Shown: positions 1 through 9,310, counted from the first letter of the stretch. The stretch: 64,000 nucleotides of DNA from an uncultured Oscillospiraceae bacterium (GCA_910589395.1 CAJUTL010000010.1:19449-83448); one strand, 5' to 3'. The notes: a model not told the origin generated them from the sequence alone. Program-made: numbers and translations.

Positions 1-1898
1 TCGTAATAATTATAATTTTTGTAGTGAAGGCTCTCCGGATATTCGGAGATAAAATAAGTTTCTTCCACTTGATAGCTGTCTATGCAGCCGGGCTTAAAAG
101 CCTGCACCCTGAACCGGGCTGAGCCCTGCAGTTTTACAGGCCCGGTATAAACGCGCCCCGATTCTACAGGGTCGCTTCCGTCCAGAGTATAGCGGATCTC
201 AGCACCGGGTGTGTCACAGGTGATCGATACTGTCAGATCCTCCTGATAATACCCGCCGGGTTCACTGATCACGGGGGCCGCCACCGCTTCCTGAACGGCG
301 TCTGCTGTCAGGGAACGCAGCGAAGCCACAGACAACACCTTTGAGTTCCCGGAATGATGCGGGTCCTGAATATCCTTTTCTACCGCATGTTCCATCAAAA
401 TGCTCTCGATCTGCCGGGGAGAAAGCTCCTTCTGATAGGTTTTCAGCATCGCGGCAGCGGCGGCAACGTGGGGCGTTGCCATGGAAGTGCCGCTTTTTTC
501 CGTGTAACCCTCCCCTTTTTGGCAGCTGAGGACTTCACTGCCCGGCGCCCAGAGATCCACCGCATCGCCATAGTTGGAATAGTCTGCGTAAAGCCCGGTC
601 TTTTCCAGCGCGCCCACCGTGATCGCCTCGGAATATCTCGCAGGCGCTGTCAGGCCCGCATCCAGGCTTTCGTTGCCGGCCGCTACCACTACAGAAATAT
701 TGTGAGAAACCGCCTCCAGCATTGCTTCCCGTTCCAGCTCACGTTTTCCATACCCACCCAGGCTCAGGTTGATTACATCGCAATTCCGCTGTATGGAGAA
801 AAGCATTCCGTTATAAATGGAAAGTTCTGTTCCATACCCATTCATATCCAAAACTCTTACCGGCAAAATTTTCACATTGGGCAAGGTGCAGTCTACAATA
901 ATGCCGGAAACATGGGTGCCATGGCCATTCAGATCATTAGAAGAAGTTCCGTTCTCTATAAAGCATTCGTTCACCGGAATAACACGATCCTTCAAAAACT
1001 CATGCTTCGCGTATACTCCTGTGTCCACAACTGCCACAACAACTTCCTCAAGGCCCGTGTTCGTCTGCAAATACTCGTTGTAGGTATCGGCTTCAATAAA
1101 GTCCGCACCCCAGGAATTGTGGGTCTCCGCCACGGATACCACCGTGTCCGGCTCCACATACTCCACGCCTTCTGTCAGCAGCAGCTTTTCATGGGCGCTT
1201 CTGGCCTCCTCCTCTGTTTCGTACTGCAGCACATGCAGGCTTCGAAACCCGGAGATCTCCTTGACCGCACCGTAGGTCTCAAGTTCCTCTTCCTCACTTT
1301 TCACAATAAGGCGCTTTGTCTGATAAGGCTTTGTCAACAGTACCTTGTCTTCCACGGCCTCGGTTTCATATCCAAAAAAATCTGCCATGGTATCCAGGGG
1401 AACATACAGGGTTCCGTCGATCAGCTCGGGCTCGGTACTCAAAGCGCAAAGACCTTCCTTTTCGCCCTCGCTGACGATGGCTTTCGCTTCTCCGTGCGTA
1501 AAGGCGATCTCCCCTTCCTCTGTCTGCACGGTGGCTGTGCCGGTGCGGCGGTCAAAGGAAACCTTCGCCTCCTCCCGCTCTGCCAAAGCCCGTACCGGCA
1601 GCATGAGAATATCGTCTTTTGTGACCGGCGTGACCTCCCGGTTTTCCACTACCGGCTGCACTTCGCCGTCCACCACCATTTCAGACTCTCCTACCTCCAG
1701 GCAGATTCCGGAAATGTAGTCGTCCTCCATGGTTTCTCCCAGCAACTCACTTACCGCCGAGGAAAACTCCTCGAATCCCAGCCATTCCGACTCCTGCCCT
1801 GCCGCAGGAAGCTCACCCTTTTCCGCAAAAGCGGATACAGGTATCGTTAGCAGAAGTATCGCTACCGTCAAAACAATGCTTAAGATCCTCTTTTTCAT
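1..1898 (-). CDS. Exported subtilisin-like (S8) serine protease, 3' end outside window
   Basis: Leftward reading frame that is still open at base 1, so the C-terminus is missing. ATG at 1898 follows a GGAGG at 1911-1915. A signal peptide of about 23 residues ends in SAFA. Next come a copper-amine-oxidase-like stalk domain (about 60-175), a subtilase prodomain-like stretch (about 205-255) and an S8 catalytic domain with all three motifs: Asp in VVDTGV (about 288), His in NGHGTHVSG (about 324) and Ser in GTSMATPHVA (about 471). After it lies a chitobiase C-terminal-like/Fn3-associated module (YTLDGSDP). Known for the family: secreted, self-processing endopeptidase. Inferred: a wall-associated protease; substrate unknown. 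The stalk domain at the N-terminus is common in clostridial exported enzymes. Confidence 0.88.
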   Translation of the reverse strand, partial: MKKRILSIVLTVAILLLTIPVSAFAEKGELPAAGQESEWLGFEEFSSAVSELLGETMEDDYISGICLEVGESEMVVDGEVQPVVENREVTPVTKDDILMLPVRALAEREEAKVSFDRRTGTATVQTEEGEIAFTHGEAKAIVSEGEKEGLCALSTEPELIDGTLYVPLDTMADFFGYETEAVEDKVLLTKPYQTKRLIVKSEEEELETYGAVKEISGFRSLHVLQYETEEEARSAHEKLLLTEGVEYVEPDTVVSVAETHNSWGADFIEADTYNEYLQTNTGLEEVVVAVVDTGVYAKHEFLKDRVIPVNECFIENGTSSNDLNGHGTHVSGIIVDCTLPNVKILPVRVLDMNGYGTELSIYNGMLFSIQRNCDVINLSLGGYGKRELEREAMLEAVSHNISVVVAAGNESLDAGLTAPARYSEAITVGALEKTGLYADYSNYGDAVDLWAPGSEVLSCQKGEGYTEKSGTSMATPHVAAAAAMLKTYQKELSPRQIESILMEHAVEKDIQDPHHSGNSKVLSVASLRSLTADAVQEAVAAPVISEPGGYYQEDLTVSITCDTPGAEIRYTLDGSDPVESGRVYTGPVKLQGSARFRVQAFKPGCIDSYQVEETYFISEYPESLHYKNYNYY

Positions 1899-1993
1899 TC
1901 TGTCAATTTTCCTCCATTTGTAGCCTTCAGCCGCTTTCCGGGTATTTCCCAGACCCGGGCGCGAAAGTCACCGGCTGATTTTCTTGCCATAAT

Positions 1994-2023
1994 ACTATAT
2001 AATAAACGCTCAAAAAAAGTCAA
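1994..2023 (-). promoter_or_regulatory. Sigma-A-type promoter of the S8 protease gene
   Basis: On the minus strand TTGACT is followed after 18 bases by TATAGT, about 95 bases upstream of the protease ATG. Position and match suggest a housekeeping promoter. Confidence 0.6.
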
Positions 2024-2139
2024 TAAGTTTCCTGCGCAATTTCCCTGTAAAGAATTGTTTTCAGCTTTCCATATTTTTCCTTAAGTTTTTTTAGAGTGCG
2101 CCCTTAAAACAGCAAAAGCAAAATTTTTTCAAAAAAGAC

Positions 2140-2168
2140 TTGCAAAATTTTCTCCCATATGCTATTAT
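2140..2168 (+). promoter_or_regulatory. Promoter of tRNA-Ala
   Basis: TTGCAA, a 17-base spacer and TATTAT end 31 bases before the tRNA, which suits a short 5' leader removed by RNase P. Confidence 0.7.
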
Positions 2169-2199
2169 CTTAGAGCACCAAAAAGTGCATGTCCTATTT

Positions 2200-2275
2200 G
2201 GGGGTGTAGCTCAGCTGGGAGAGCGCCTGAATGGCATTCAGGAGGTCAACGGTTCGATCCCGTCCATCTCCACCA
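2200..2275 (+). tRNA. tRNA-Ala (GGC)
   Basis: A 76-base cloverleaf with CCA encoded. The anticodon loop ATGGCAT is closed by a CCTGA/TCAGG stem and gives anticodon GGC. The acceptor stem GGGGGTG/CATCTCC has a G3:U70 pair, the alanine identity element. The T-arm carries TTCGATC; its first stem pair is an A-C mismatch. It is a single-gene unit with its own promoter and terminator. Confidence 0.96.
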
Positions 2276-2279
2276 ATAA

Positions 2280-2307
2280 AAAAGGTCACCGGTAGGTGAC
2301 TTTTTTT
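2280..2307 (+). terminator. Rho-independent terminator of tRNA-Ala
   Basis: GTCACC-GGTA-GGTGAC stem-loop followed by seven T, starting 10 bases after the CCA end. Confidence 0.85.
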
Positions 2308-2389
2308 ATTTGCTAAAATGACGGCGAGAGAAGTGCTGTGGTTTGAACACCGGGCGCAGATCGCTGGAAAAGCAGGCTTTGCTGCCGCA

Positions 2390-2465
2390 AAGAATCCCGT
2401 CCTTTGGCCTTTTACTCAGAAATCAAGGCCAAGATTCTTCGTCACTGCGTTCCTCAGGATGACAA
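2390..2465. repeat. Family A dispersed repeat, partial copy
   Basis: Carries the family landmarks AAGATTCTTCGTCACT and GTTCCTCAGGATGAC. The left arm is shortened to AAGAATCCCGTCC. The 2276-2757 spacer otherwise holds no credible gene. Confidence 0.75.
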
Positions 2466-2518
2466 GAGGGGACTAGCTGCTAAATTAGAGTTTGGCAATT
2501 GTCCGCTTACTCCTCTCT

Positions 2519-2626
2519 TGTCATCCTGAACGAAGTGAAGGATCTCGTTCTTTGGCTCTTTACGCAGAAATTATGGATGAGATCCTTCGTCAAGAAAGCT
2601 ATAGCTTTCTTGACGAAGGATAACAA
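2519..2626. repeat. Family A dispersed repeat, hairpin-forming copy
   Basis: Starts GTCATCCTGAACGAAGTGA and returns as GAGATCCTTCGTC, so it folds on itself. A nested perfect hairpin CAAGAAAGCTATAGCTTTCTTG lies near its right end. Confidence 0.75.
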
Positions 2627-2756
2627 AAAGGAAAGCTCACCCTTCTCCAACAACTAAACCAACGACTAATAACACCAAACTATAATTTATTCCCCAACCT
2701 TGTCCTTTCTTTCAGGCATTATAGCGCTGTTACTATCTAGGAGCCAACATTCAGAG

Positions 2757-2796
2757 TCAAAAAGAGCTTGTTTCTTCCACGGAACAAGCTTTTTCT
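2757..2796 (-). terminator. Terminator of the AraC-type regulator gene
   Basis: AGCTTGTT at 2765-2772 pairs with AACAAGCT at 2783-2790. Read leftward the stem ends in CTTTTT, 33 bases beyond the stop codon. Confidence 0.75.
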
Positions 2797-2828
2797 GTTT
2801 TGCGGCAAGGCGGGGCGGCCTCTTTTTT

Positions 2829-5051
2829 CTATCCCCTGCGATATTCTCCCGGGGTGATACCTACAATGCGCTTGAAGCTTCGGCTGAAGCTGGAGGCGTT
2901 GGCGTAGCCTAGCTGCTGGGAGATCTCTTCCAGCGTAATGTTTGTTTGTGATAAAAGCGCCTGGGCCTTTTGCGCCTTTTTCTCGGAGACATATTGCTGG
3001 AAGGTTACCTGATAGCATTTCTTAAAATAGGCGCTCAGGTTGGAGACCTGCATATAATAATGCTCTGCCACCTCCGCAATGGAGAAATTCGGGTCCAGAA
3101 AATGCTCGTCCACATAGGCCTTGATCCCCCGGCGATGGGTGTTGACAGACCGGACCTCCTGCTCGAACATTGCTGACAGCTTTCTTTCCTGATCTGACAG
3201 CATCTGGACCATTTGGCTGGCGGAACAGAGCTCTGGGCCGTCTGCCTCCCAGGCGGAGGCTCCCTCAGGATCGGGGTCAACGCTTTGAAACACGAACATT
3301 GCCTGGCCGAAAATCAGCTTTGTGATGGCAATGGGAGTAGTCGTTGAGGAAAGGAGGCGAACGATGGAGCCCACCGCCTGGTGCACTCTCTCCATATCCC
3401 GGCAGTCCACCGCGTGGGTAAGCTCGTAAATGGCGCCGAAGGGCCGGGGAAGCTCCGGCGTTTCCGCACCGGAAAGCTGTTCCGCCTCTGAGATGGAATA
3501 GTCCGGTAAATTCCTGACTAAGGCCGAATCGAGAAATTGATGAAGCAGCTTGACATTTTCTTCCGCTTCAAAAATATCCTCTCCGCTTTTTCCCACCACC
3601 GCGTAAAAGGGGCGAATTCCTTTCATTTCAGGCAAGCCGAATACCTCTCGCCGCAAAAATTCCTCCAAACTGTCAAAGAGCGGCTTTTCCACCTCCTTTG
3701 CCATACTGACCAGACAAAAGAAAGCGCTTTTTTCCATACAGGCCGAAAATACGATCTGTATTTTTCCGGAGTCCATTCCACGAAAATGCCGGTTCAGTTT
3801 ATCCACAACGGAAAGCACCGGGCGCTTTGAGGTTTCCCCGTTCTCCCGCGCCAGAATAAAAACCGGAAGTAAGGCTCTGCGGTACAGGTCAATTTCCAGG
3901 CGTTCTTCCATATCGGACAGATCATTGACCTCCTGAATGCTTCCCGAGAGGAACTCATAGAGAAACAAGGACTTATAGTTTTCCCGGTATGCCTGCAGCG
4001 TCAGCTTCAGCTTGCTGTTACGGCGCTGCATCTGGGAGATCCCGCTTTGAAGCCGTTCGTATTCCGAGCCTCCGCGCGCATTTTCCGGAAGGCCCGGCAC
4101 TTCACCGATCTCCTTCAAAATTCGGAGAAGGGGCCTGTAATTTGTGCGGAGGATGATCAGCATAGCGGCTATCCCGGCTGTGATAATCAGCAAAACAATA
4201 GCAATGGTAAGCCTGTGCAAACGATCCAATTCCCGATAAAGCAGTTCCTTTCCTTCAAAAACCTGATAAGTGAGTCCCAGCGACTTGCATTTTCCCGTAT
4301 AAGTAATATAGGCATCTTCCTCCACCCCGGCGCGCTGTTTTCGCACCGCGCCCCACATCTCTTCCTCCGACAGGGCCGAGGAAGACGAAAGGTAGATCGT
4401 GTCCGCGTCATACAGTAAATAATTGCGGGATTCTCCGCAGAACTCGGAAAGAAAATCACGCACCCCGCTTTCTGGAATAAAAAATATCACGCTGCCCATT
4501 TTCCCGGACAACGGATAGGTCAAAACCAGCATGGGCTGTGGTTGAGTCTGGTTGTAAATATTGTAATAAAAATCGGGAGCCAAAAAGACCGAAGGAGCTG
4601 TGGAGCTAAGCTCCAGCAGCTCCTTTTCTTCCTCCTTATGAAATCTGTATAAAACGCTTTGAAAGTATTCCAGACTGATCGTTCCCGTGGGAGAATAGAT
4701 CTGCCCTCTTTCCGGCTGGTACAGCAGCACCGTTTCCACCAGCTCGCTGCGGCCTCTGACCGCTTTCAACAGATTTTTTATCTGCCGAGAATAGAGATAC
4801 GTGCCGGACTCCTCCCGTGCTATGTTTTGAATAGAGCTTTTCAGTTCAAGAGAAGCTCCGAACATTTTCAGAAATTCCTCGTCCAGCCGCTCTACCGCCC
4901 GCTGTGAGGGCTCGGTGAGCCCGTCTTCGATCACATGGTTTAGAACCTCATAATTCTGCGGATAAAAGAAAGCAAGGATCACCACCACGGGAAGAATTGT
5001 GACCCCCAAAAACACAAAAATAATTTTCCACAGTACAGAGCTTCCCTTCAT
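2829..5051 (-). CDS. Membrane-anchored AraC-family transcriptional regulator
   Basis: About 740 residues. The start at 5051 (MKGSSVLWK) places the first membrane segment at residues about 8-30, directly after the N-terminus; a frame extension to 5150 lacks a good ribosome site. An extracellular sensor region of Cache type (about 35-285) is followed by a second membrane segment (about 290-315, IVLLIITAGIAAMLII), a cytoplasmic linker, and a C-terminal double helix-turn-helix of AraC type ending FKRIVGITPGEYRRG. Known for YesN/LplR-like proteins: they sense an extracellular sugar and activate a neighbouring ABC importer. It is divergent from such an importer here, so control of 5345-8904 is a reasonable inference. 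No receiver domain is visible. Confidence 0.9.
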   Translation of the reverse strand: MKGSSVLWKIIFVFLGVTILPVVVILAFFYPQNYEVLNHVIEDGLTEPSQRAVERLDEEFLKMFGASLELKSSIQNIAREESGTYLYSRQIKNLLKAVRGRSELVETVLLYQPERGQIYSPTGTISLEYFQSVLYRFHKEEEKELLELSSTAPSVFLAPDFYYNIYNQTQPQPMLVLTYPLSGKMGSVIFFIPESGVRDFLSEFCGESRNYLLYDADTIYLSSSSALSEEEMWGAVRKQRAGVEEDAYITYTGKCKSLGLTYQVFEGKELLYRELDRLHRLTIAIVLLIITAGIAAMLIILRTNYRPLLRILKEIGEVPGLPENARGGSEYERLQSGISQMQRRNSKLKLTLQAYRENYKSLFLYEFLSGSIQEVNDLSDMEERLEIDLYRRALLPVFILARENGETSKRPVLSVVDKLNRHFRGMDSGKIQIVFSACMEKSAFFCLVSMAKEVEKPLFDSLEEFLRREVFGLPEMKGIRPFYAVVGKSGEDIFEAEENVKLLHQFLDSALVRNLPDYSISEAEQLSGAETPELPRPFGAIYELTHAVDCRDMERVHQAVGSIVRLLSSTTTPIAITKLIFGQAMFVFQSVDPDPEGASAWEADGPELCSASQMVQMLSDQERKLSAMFEQEVRSVNTHRRGIKAYVDEHFLDPNFSIAEVAEHYYMQVSNLSAYFKKCYQVTFQQYVSEKKAQKAQALLSQTNITLEEISQQLGYANASSFSRSFKRIVGITPGEYRRG

Positions 5052-5096
5052 TTCCAACCTGCCTTTCTCCAAAACCACCATAATTCCAACAATTAT

Positions 5097-5125
5097 ATTA
5101 TTGCAATATGCCCCTTTTTTGTCAA
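5097..5125 (-). promoter_or_regulatory. Promoter of the AraC-type regulator
   Basis: On the minus strand TTGACA, a 17-base spacer and AATAAT. A TATAAT five bases further on is an alternative -10. Confidence 0.6.
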
Positions 5126-5151
5126 TACTTCCATCTCTTTCTCCAATCATA

Positions 5152-5177
5152 CAATATTTATATCTCTATAAGTATTG
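5152..5177. promoter_or_regulatory. Inverted repeat in the divergent regulator-importer spacer
   Basis: CAATATTTATA and TATAAGTATTG flank TCTC; the 11-base arms differ at one position. It lies between the two divergent promoters, so it is a candidate operator. AraC proteins usually bind direct repeats, so the binder is uncertain. Confidence 0.4.
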
Positions 5178-5259
5178 TGCAGCCAACCTTAAGAATTTCA
5201 GAAAGACCCACCTGTCAGCATGGCTTTCAAGACATTTTTCGCGCTATAAATAATGTTGA

Positions 5260-5289
5260 TTGCAAAACCTCGACTATCTGCGCTAAAAT
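5260..5289 (+). promoter_or_regulatory. Possible promoter of the sugar importer operon
   Basis: TTGCAA, 18-base spacer, TAAAAT, ending 55 bases before the first permease start. A weak match, as expected for an activator-dependent promoter. Confidence 0.4.
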
Positions 5290-5344
5290 TTGGTCAGTTA
5301 AGAAAATTTTTTGGCAAATCTGCCAGAAGAAAGGCGGGCATTTT

Positions 5345-6286
5345 ATGAAGAAAAAAACAGACGACCCCAGCAGAGCAACAGCCGATTCCCTTTGGAAGAG
5401 GTGCTTTCAATGCAAGGAGCTGTTTTTGTTCCTGCTTCCGGCCATTCTGCTGATTCTGGTATTCAACTATTTCCCCATGTATGGCATTCTCATGGCGTTT
5501 CAGAATTTTGTGCCCAGCAAAGGAATTTGGGGAAGCTCTTTTGTGGGGCTTCAGCAGTTTGAACGTTTTTTCAGCCTTCCCACCTTCGGAAGCCTGATCG
5601 GAAACACGGTAAAAATCAGCCTGCTTTCCCTGGCGGTCAATTTTCCTATTCCCATTCTTTTAGCGCTTCTATTAAACCAGATTCGAGGAGAACGAACCAA
5701 AAAGGCGGCGCAAACCTTTGTTTATATGCCCCACTTCATTTCCGTGGTGGTGGCGGTGGGTATGATAAACGTGCTGCTTTCCCCCGCTGGCGGCATTTAC
5801 GGCGGCGTCTGCAAGGCCCTTGGCATAAAGGCCGTTAACCTGTTCAGCAAGCCCGGGGCTTTTCAATGGATCTATGTTTTATCGGACACCTGGCAGCACG
5901 CGGGCTGGAACTCCATTATTTACCTTGCCGCCCTTTCCAGTGTAGATCCTTCTCTGTATGAGGCCGCAACGGTAGACGGGGCCAACCGGCTGCAAAAGAT
6001 CTTTCACATCGATATCCCCGCCCTGATCCCCACCATGGTCATTCTGCTGATCCTGAATACCGGAAATGTGCTCAGTGTGGGCTTTGAAAAGATCTTCCTC
6101 ATGCAAAACTCTGCCAACATAGGCGTTTCCGAAGTAATTTCCACCTATGTTTACAAGATCGGCTTGAAATCCGCCCAATACAGCTTTTCCGCGGCGGTAG
6201 GGCTCTTTAACACCCTGATAAACTTTGTAGTGCTGCTTCTGGTAAATCAAATCAGTAAAAAGGTTGCGGACACCAGCCTTTGGTAA
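5345..6286 (+). CDS. Carbohydrate ABC transporter permease (LplB/UgpA type)
   Basis: 313 residues from ATG 5345, preceded by GGCGGG. The open frame extends upstream but without a start signal, and the cytoplasmic N-terminus plus first membrane helix (LFLFLLPAILLILVF) fit this start. About six membrane segments are visible. The binding-protein-dependent EAA loop is EAATVDGANRLQKIFHIDIPAL (positions about 5960-6020 in DNA). Known: one of two channel subunits of a CUT1 sugar importer. The next gene encodes the partner permease 18 bases downstream. No ATPase gene is present, so a shared MsmX-like ATPase elsewhere is expected. Confidence 0.93.
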   Translation: MKKKTDDPSRATADSLWKRCFQCKELFLFLLPAILLILVFNYFPMYGILMAFQNFVPSKGIWGSSFVGLQQFERFFSLPTFGSLIGNTVKISLLSLAVNFPIPILLALLLNQIRGERTKKAAQTFVYMPHFISVVVAVGMINVLLSPAGGIYGGVCKALGIKAVNLFSKPGAFQWIYVLSDTWQHAGWNSIIYLAALSSVDPSLYEAATVDGANRLQKIFHIDIPALIPTMVILLILNTGNVLSVGFEKIFLMQNSANIGVSEVISTYVYKIGLKSAQYSFSAAVGLFNTLINFVVLLLVNQISKKVADTSLW

Positions 6287-6304
6287 TGGAAAGGAGAAAA
6301 CGAA

Positions 6305-7201
6305 ATGGCACAAAAAAGCGCGGTTCTCAAAAAGAAACAGCTTTCCGATATTTTGATCGACCTTTTCGTTTACGGGGCCATTGCCTTGACCGTGATCGCC
6401 GCGGCATACCCCGTCTACTTCGTATGTATCGCCTCTGTGAGCAGCCCCACGGCGGTTTCCCGGGGAGAGGTTCTGCTTCTTCCCAAGGAGATCAATTTCC
6501 GGGCCTACCAGGAGGTTTTTCAGGACGCCAGAGTGTGGCTGGGCTACCGGAACACCATTTTTTATACTCTGGCCGGAACGGCATTGAGCCTGGTATTTAC
6601 CATTCCCGCCTCCTTCTCTCTTTCCCGGAAAGAGCTGCCCTTCCGGCAGGGACTGATGTTTTTCTTTACCTTTACCATGTTTTTCAGCGGCGGGCTGATT
6701 CCCACCTATTTTCTCATGCAAAACCTGAACCTGGTAAACACGGTATGGGTAATGATCCTGCCCTTCTCCGTCAGCGTGTATAACCTGATCGTGACCCGCA
6801 CATTTTTCCAGAATTCGATCCCGGAGGATCTATTCGAGGCGGCACGAATCGATGGGTGCAGCTATACCCGATTTCTCTTCCAGATCGTTCTTCCCCTTTC
6901 CAAGGCCATTATCGCGGTGATCGGGCTCTATTACGCCGTGTGGTACTGGAATGAATATATGCGGGCCCTTATTTATGTACAGGACAAAAACCTGATTCCT
7001 TTGCAGCTGGTGCTGCGAAATATTCTGGTAGAAAATCAGGCCCTGGAGGGATCCTCACTGGGCGCTGAATCCAGAAGGCAGCTGGTGGATCTGCTGAAGT
7101 ACGCTTTGATCGTGGTTTCCACCCTTCCTATGCTGATTTTGTATCCGCTTTTACAGAAATATTTTGAAAAAGGTGTGATGATCGGCTCCATTAAGGGCTG
7201 A
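6305..7201 (+). CDS. Carbohydrate ABC transporter permease (YtcP/UgpE type)
   Basis: 298 residues with AAAGGAG eight bases before the ATG. Six membrane segments; the EAA loop reads EAARIDGCSYTRFLFQIVLP, which contacts the ATPase. It ends with the family-typical KYFEKGVMIGSIKG. It pairs with the upstream permease (18-base gap) to form the membrane channel of the sugar importer. The substrate cannot be read from the sequence; LplB-YtcP pairs usually import oligosaccharides. Confidence 0.94.
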   Translation: MAQKSAVLKKKQLSDILIDLFVYGAIALTVIAAAYPVYFVCIASVSSPTAVSRGEVLLLPKEINFRAYQEVFQDARVWLGYRNTIFYTLAGTALSLVFTIPASFSLSRKELPFRQGLMFFFTFTMFFSGGLIPTYFLMQNLNLVNTVWVMILPFSVSVYNLIVTRTFFQNSIPEDLFEAARIDGCSYTRFLFQIVLPLSKAIIAVIGLYYAVWYWNEYMRALIYVQDKNLIPLQLVLRNILVENQALEGSSLGAESRRQLVDLLKYALIVVSTLPMLILYPLLQKYFEKGVMIGSIKG

Positions 7202-7212
7202 TACTATAAAAA

Positions 7213-7230
7213 GCTTGTATTCCTACAAGC
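7213..7230 (+). other. Short hairpin between permease and binding-protein genes
   Basis: GCTTGTA-TTCC-TACAAGC, a perfect 7-base stem in the 47-base gap before the binding protein. There is no T tract, so it is more likely an mRNA-stability or processing hairpin that raises binding-protein expression than a terminator. Confidence 0.45.
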
Positions 7231-7248
7231 CCCCAAAAAGGAGATGTC

Positions 7249-8904
7249 ATGATGAAAAAGCACAGAAAACAATCCCTGACACGCCTGATATCCCTGATGA
7301 TATCGGCACTTCTGGTAGTTTCGCTGCTGGCAGGCTGCGGCACAAGCACCGGAAACAGCTCCAACGCATCGAGCACGCCTGCTTCCAGCAAGACCGCCTC
7401 CACAAACGAGGAGCCGGGACAGGAATCTGTTACCCTTACCGCCATTGCCTGCCTGAGCGATAAGACCATCGAGCCCAATGAAATGCCCTCCATTCAGGAA
7501 ATCGAAACCAACACCGGGATCCATGTGGAATGGGAAACCATTCATTCCGCCGACAGCTGGAATGAGCGTAAAGCGCTGGTTTTGGCCGGTGGAGACTTGC
7601 CGGATATGTTTTTCGGGCAGGTCACACTTCTGGCCTCGGACGTTATCAACAACAAAGAGCTGTTTACCGAGTTGACTCCCCTGCTGGACAAGGCCCCCAA
7701 CGTACAAAAAATGTTTGAGGAAGAGTCCGGGCTTAAGAGCATGGTCACCATGGAGGACGGCTCTGTGATGTTCCTGCCCTCCCGGATGCCCCTGCGCCCC
7801 AAAACCTTGACGAATGTATTTATCAATCAGGATTGGCTGGACACCCTGGGACTTTCCATGCCCACCACCACGGACGAGCTGGTCACCGTGCTGGAAGCCT
7901 TCCGGGACAAGGATCCTAACGGAAACGGTATTCAGGACGAAATTCCCATGGGAGGGATCGGCGCTGAGTACAACAATAATCCGCTCACCGCTCTGCTGGG
8001 CGCTTTTGGCGTGACCTACAACGAATTTTCCTACAACAATGAATTCCTTATGATCAAGGACGGCAGCCTGCATTTCGTACCTACCATGGAGGAATACAAG
8101 GAATGCCTGATTTTCCTGAACGATTTGTTTGAAAAGGGACTGATCGATCCTGAAGCCCTTACACAGGACAGCTCTCAGTATTACGCAAAAATGGGCGCTA
8201 CCGATCCGCAAATTGTCGGAGTTGGCTCCGCCTGGACTATTTCCGGCGGCATAGGAGACGCGAACAAGGATTCCTACGCCACTATGCCTCCGCTGAAGGG
8301 GCCCCACGGAGACCAGCTGTGGAGCTCGAACCCCACAACTTTGGCGGCCGTACAGTGCAGCTGGGCTATGTCCGCTACCTGCAGCAATAAAGAAGCCGCC
8401 ATGAAATACGTCAACGAATTCTATAACCCTGAAACAGGCGTGCAGTTCTACTTTGGCTCCTATGGCGTCAGCCTGGAAAAACAGAACGACGGCATGATCC
8501 AGGTGCTGGAAAGCGGCGATCCTGAGCTTCCCTTTGACGCATGGCTGTGGAAAAACGGCTTTGGAGACCGAGGACCCTACTACATCAGCCAAGAGTTTGA
8601 CAAAAAGCTGATCCCCAACAGCTGGGCAGAAGAAAAGGTTCAGATCGACGCCATCTACACGCCCTATATCCCCTCTGAGGACGAGATTTATCCTGCTGTG
8701 CTCTACAGCGCCGAGGACAACGCGGAGCTGAGCATTTTGCAAACCGATATTCAGAACATCACCGATCAGAATTTTGCCAGGTGGGTCGGCGGCGAGGGCG
8801 ATATCAACGCCGAATGGGACAATTACCTGGCCTCTCTGGAAAATGTGGGCCTTTCCCGGGCCATGGAGATCTACAACAAATACTGGGAAAATTCCAAAAA
8901 GTAA
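7249..8904 (+). CDS. Extracellular solute-binding lipoprotein (LipO/YtcQ type)
   Basis: 551 residues. AAAGGAG at 7237-7243 serves ATG 7249, or the adjacent ATG 7252. The signal peptide ends in the lipobox LLAGC (Cys about 30), then a Ser/Thr/Asn-rich linker. The large mature domain has family features such as DLPDMFFG and the calcium-loop-like DKDPNGNGIQDE. Known: captures a carbohydrate at the outer membrane face and delivers it to the permeases encoded just upstream. The last gene of the operon. The ligand is unknown. Confidence 0.93.
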   Translation: MMKKHRKQSLTRLISLMISALLVVSLLAGCGTSTGNSSNASSTPASSKTASTNEEPGQESVTLTAIACLSDKTIEPNEMPSIQEIETNTGIHVEWETIHSADSWNERKALVLAGGDLPDMFFGQVTLLASDVINNKELFTELTPLLDKAPNVQKMFEEESGLKSMVTMEDGSVMFLPSRMPLRPKTLTNVFINQDWLDTLGLSMPTTTDELVTVLEAFRDKDPNGNGIQDEIPMGGIGAEYNNNPLTALLGAFGVTYNEFSYNNEFLMIKDGSLHFVPTMEEYKECLIFLNDLFEKGLIDPEALTQDSSQYYAKMGATDPQIVGVGSAWTISGGIGDANKDSYATMPPLKGPHGDQLWSSNPTTLAAVQCSWAMSATCSNKEAAMKYVNEFYNPETGVQFYFGSYGVSLEKQNDGMIQVLESGDPELPFDAWLWKNGFGDRGPYYISQEFDKKLIPNSWAEEKVQIDAIYTPYIPSEDEIYPAVLYSAEDNAELSILQTDIQNITDQNFARWVGGEGDINAEWDNYLASLENVGLSRAMEIYNKYWENSKK

Positions 8905-8983
8905 TTTCAGCTCACTTAGCAAAGGGTCATTATCAGTTATTCGTCGTGAGTAGTTAGTTGTTAGAAAAGGAAAAGATCTCTCT

Positions 8984-9080
8984 TTGTCATTCTGAACGAA
9001 GTGAAGAATCTCGTCCTTTGTCCTTTTAGTCAGGCATTAAGGACGAGATTCTTCGTCACTTTGTTCCTCAGAATGACAAA
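8984..9080. repeat. Family A dispersed repeat, complete copy
   Basis: Begins GTCATTCTGAACGAAGTGA and ends CTTTGTTCCTCAGAATGAC. The two arms are inverted copies around CTCGTCCTTTGTCC...AAGGACGAG, so the whole unit folds into one long hairpin. Confidence 0.85.
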
Positions 9081-9126
9081 GTAGGAGGCAAGCGGGGAAC
9101 CGGTAAATTGGAATTTGGCGGGGTGG

Positions 9127-9287
9127 TTAAGCCTTCCCTTGCTTGCAAGGGAAGGGGGACCGCCGAACGGCGGTGGAAGGGATAGTTACACGCAGAAAGT
9201 GGGATAAAACCGCCAGTTTTGATCCCCTCAGTCACGGCGAAGCCGTGACAGCTCCCCTTACTCGCGCAAGTGGAGCCTAAGGGCGTA
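9127..9287. repeat. Family B dispersed repeat (CTCCCCTT type)
   Basis: Contains paired short palindromes: CTTGCTTGCAAG, CCGCCGAACGGCGG and GTCACGGCGAAGCCGTGAC, bounded by GATCCCCTCAG and GAGCCTAAGGGCG. It shares these landmarks with copies at 12211, 27604, 34748 and 61531. Together with the preceding family A copy it fills the 8905-9310 spacer. Confidence 0.85.
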
Positions 9288-9310
9288 AAATTATCATTTC
9301 TTGTTCTCCT

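Noticed and set aside
354..1850. 498-residue rightward open frame
   Set aside because: It is antisense to the S8 protease gene, whose catalytic motifs are all in the leftward frame; the rightward product has no domain pattern.
7204..8922. 572-residue leftward frame opposite the solute-binding protein
   Set aside because: Antisense shadow caused by GC-rich third positions; the rightward frame has lipobox and ribosome site.
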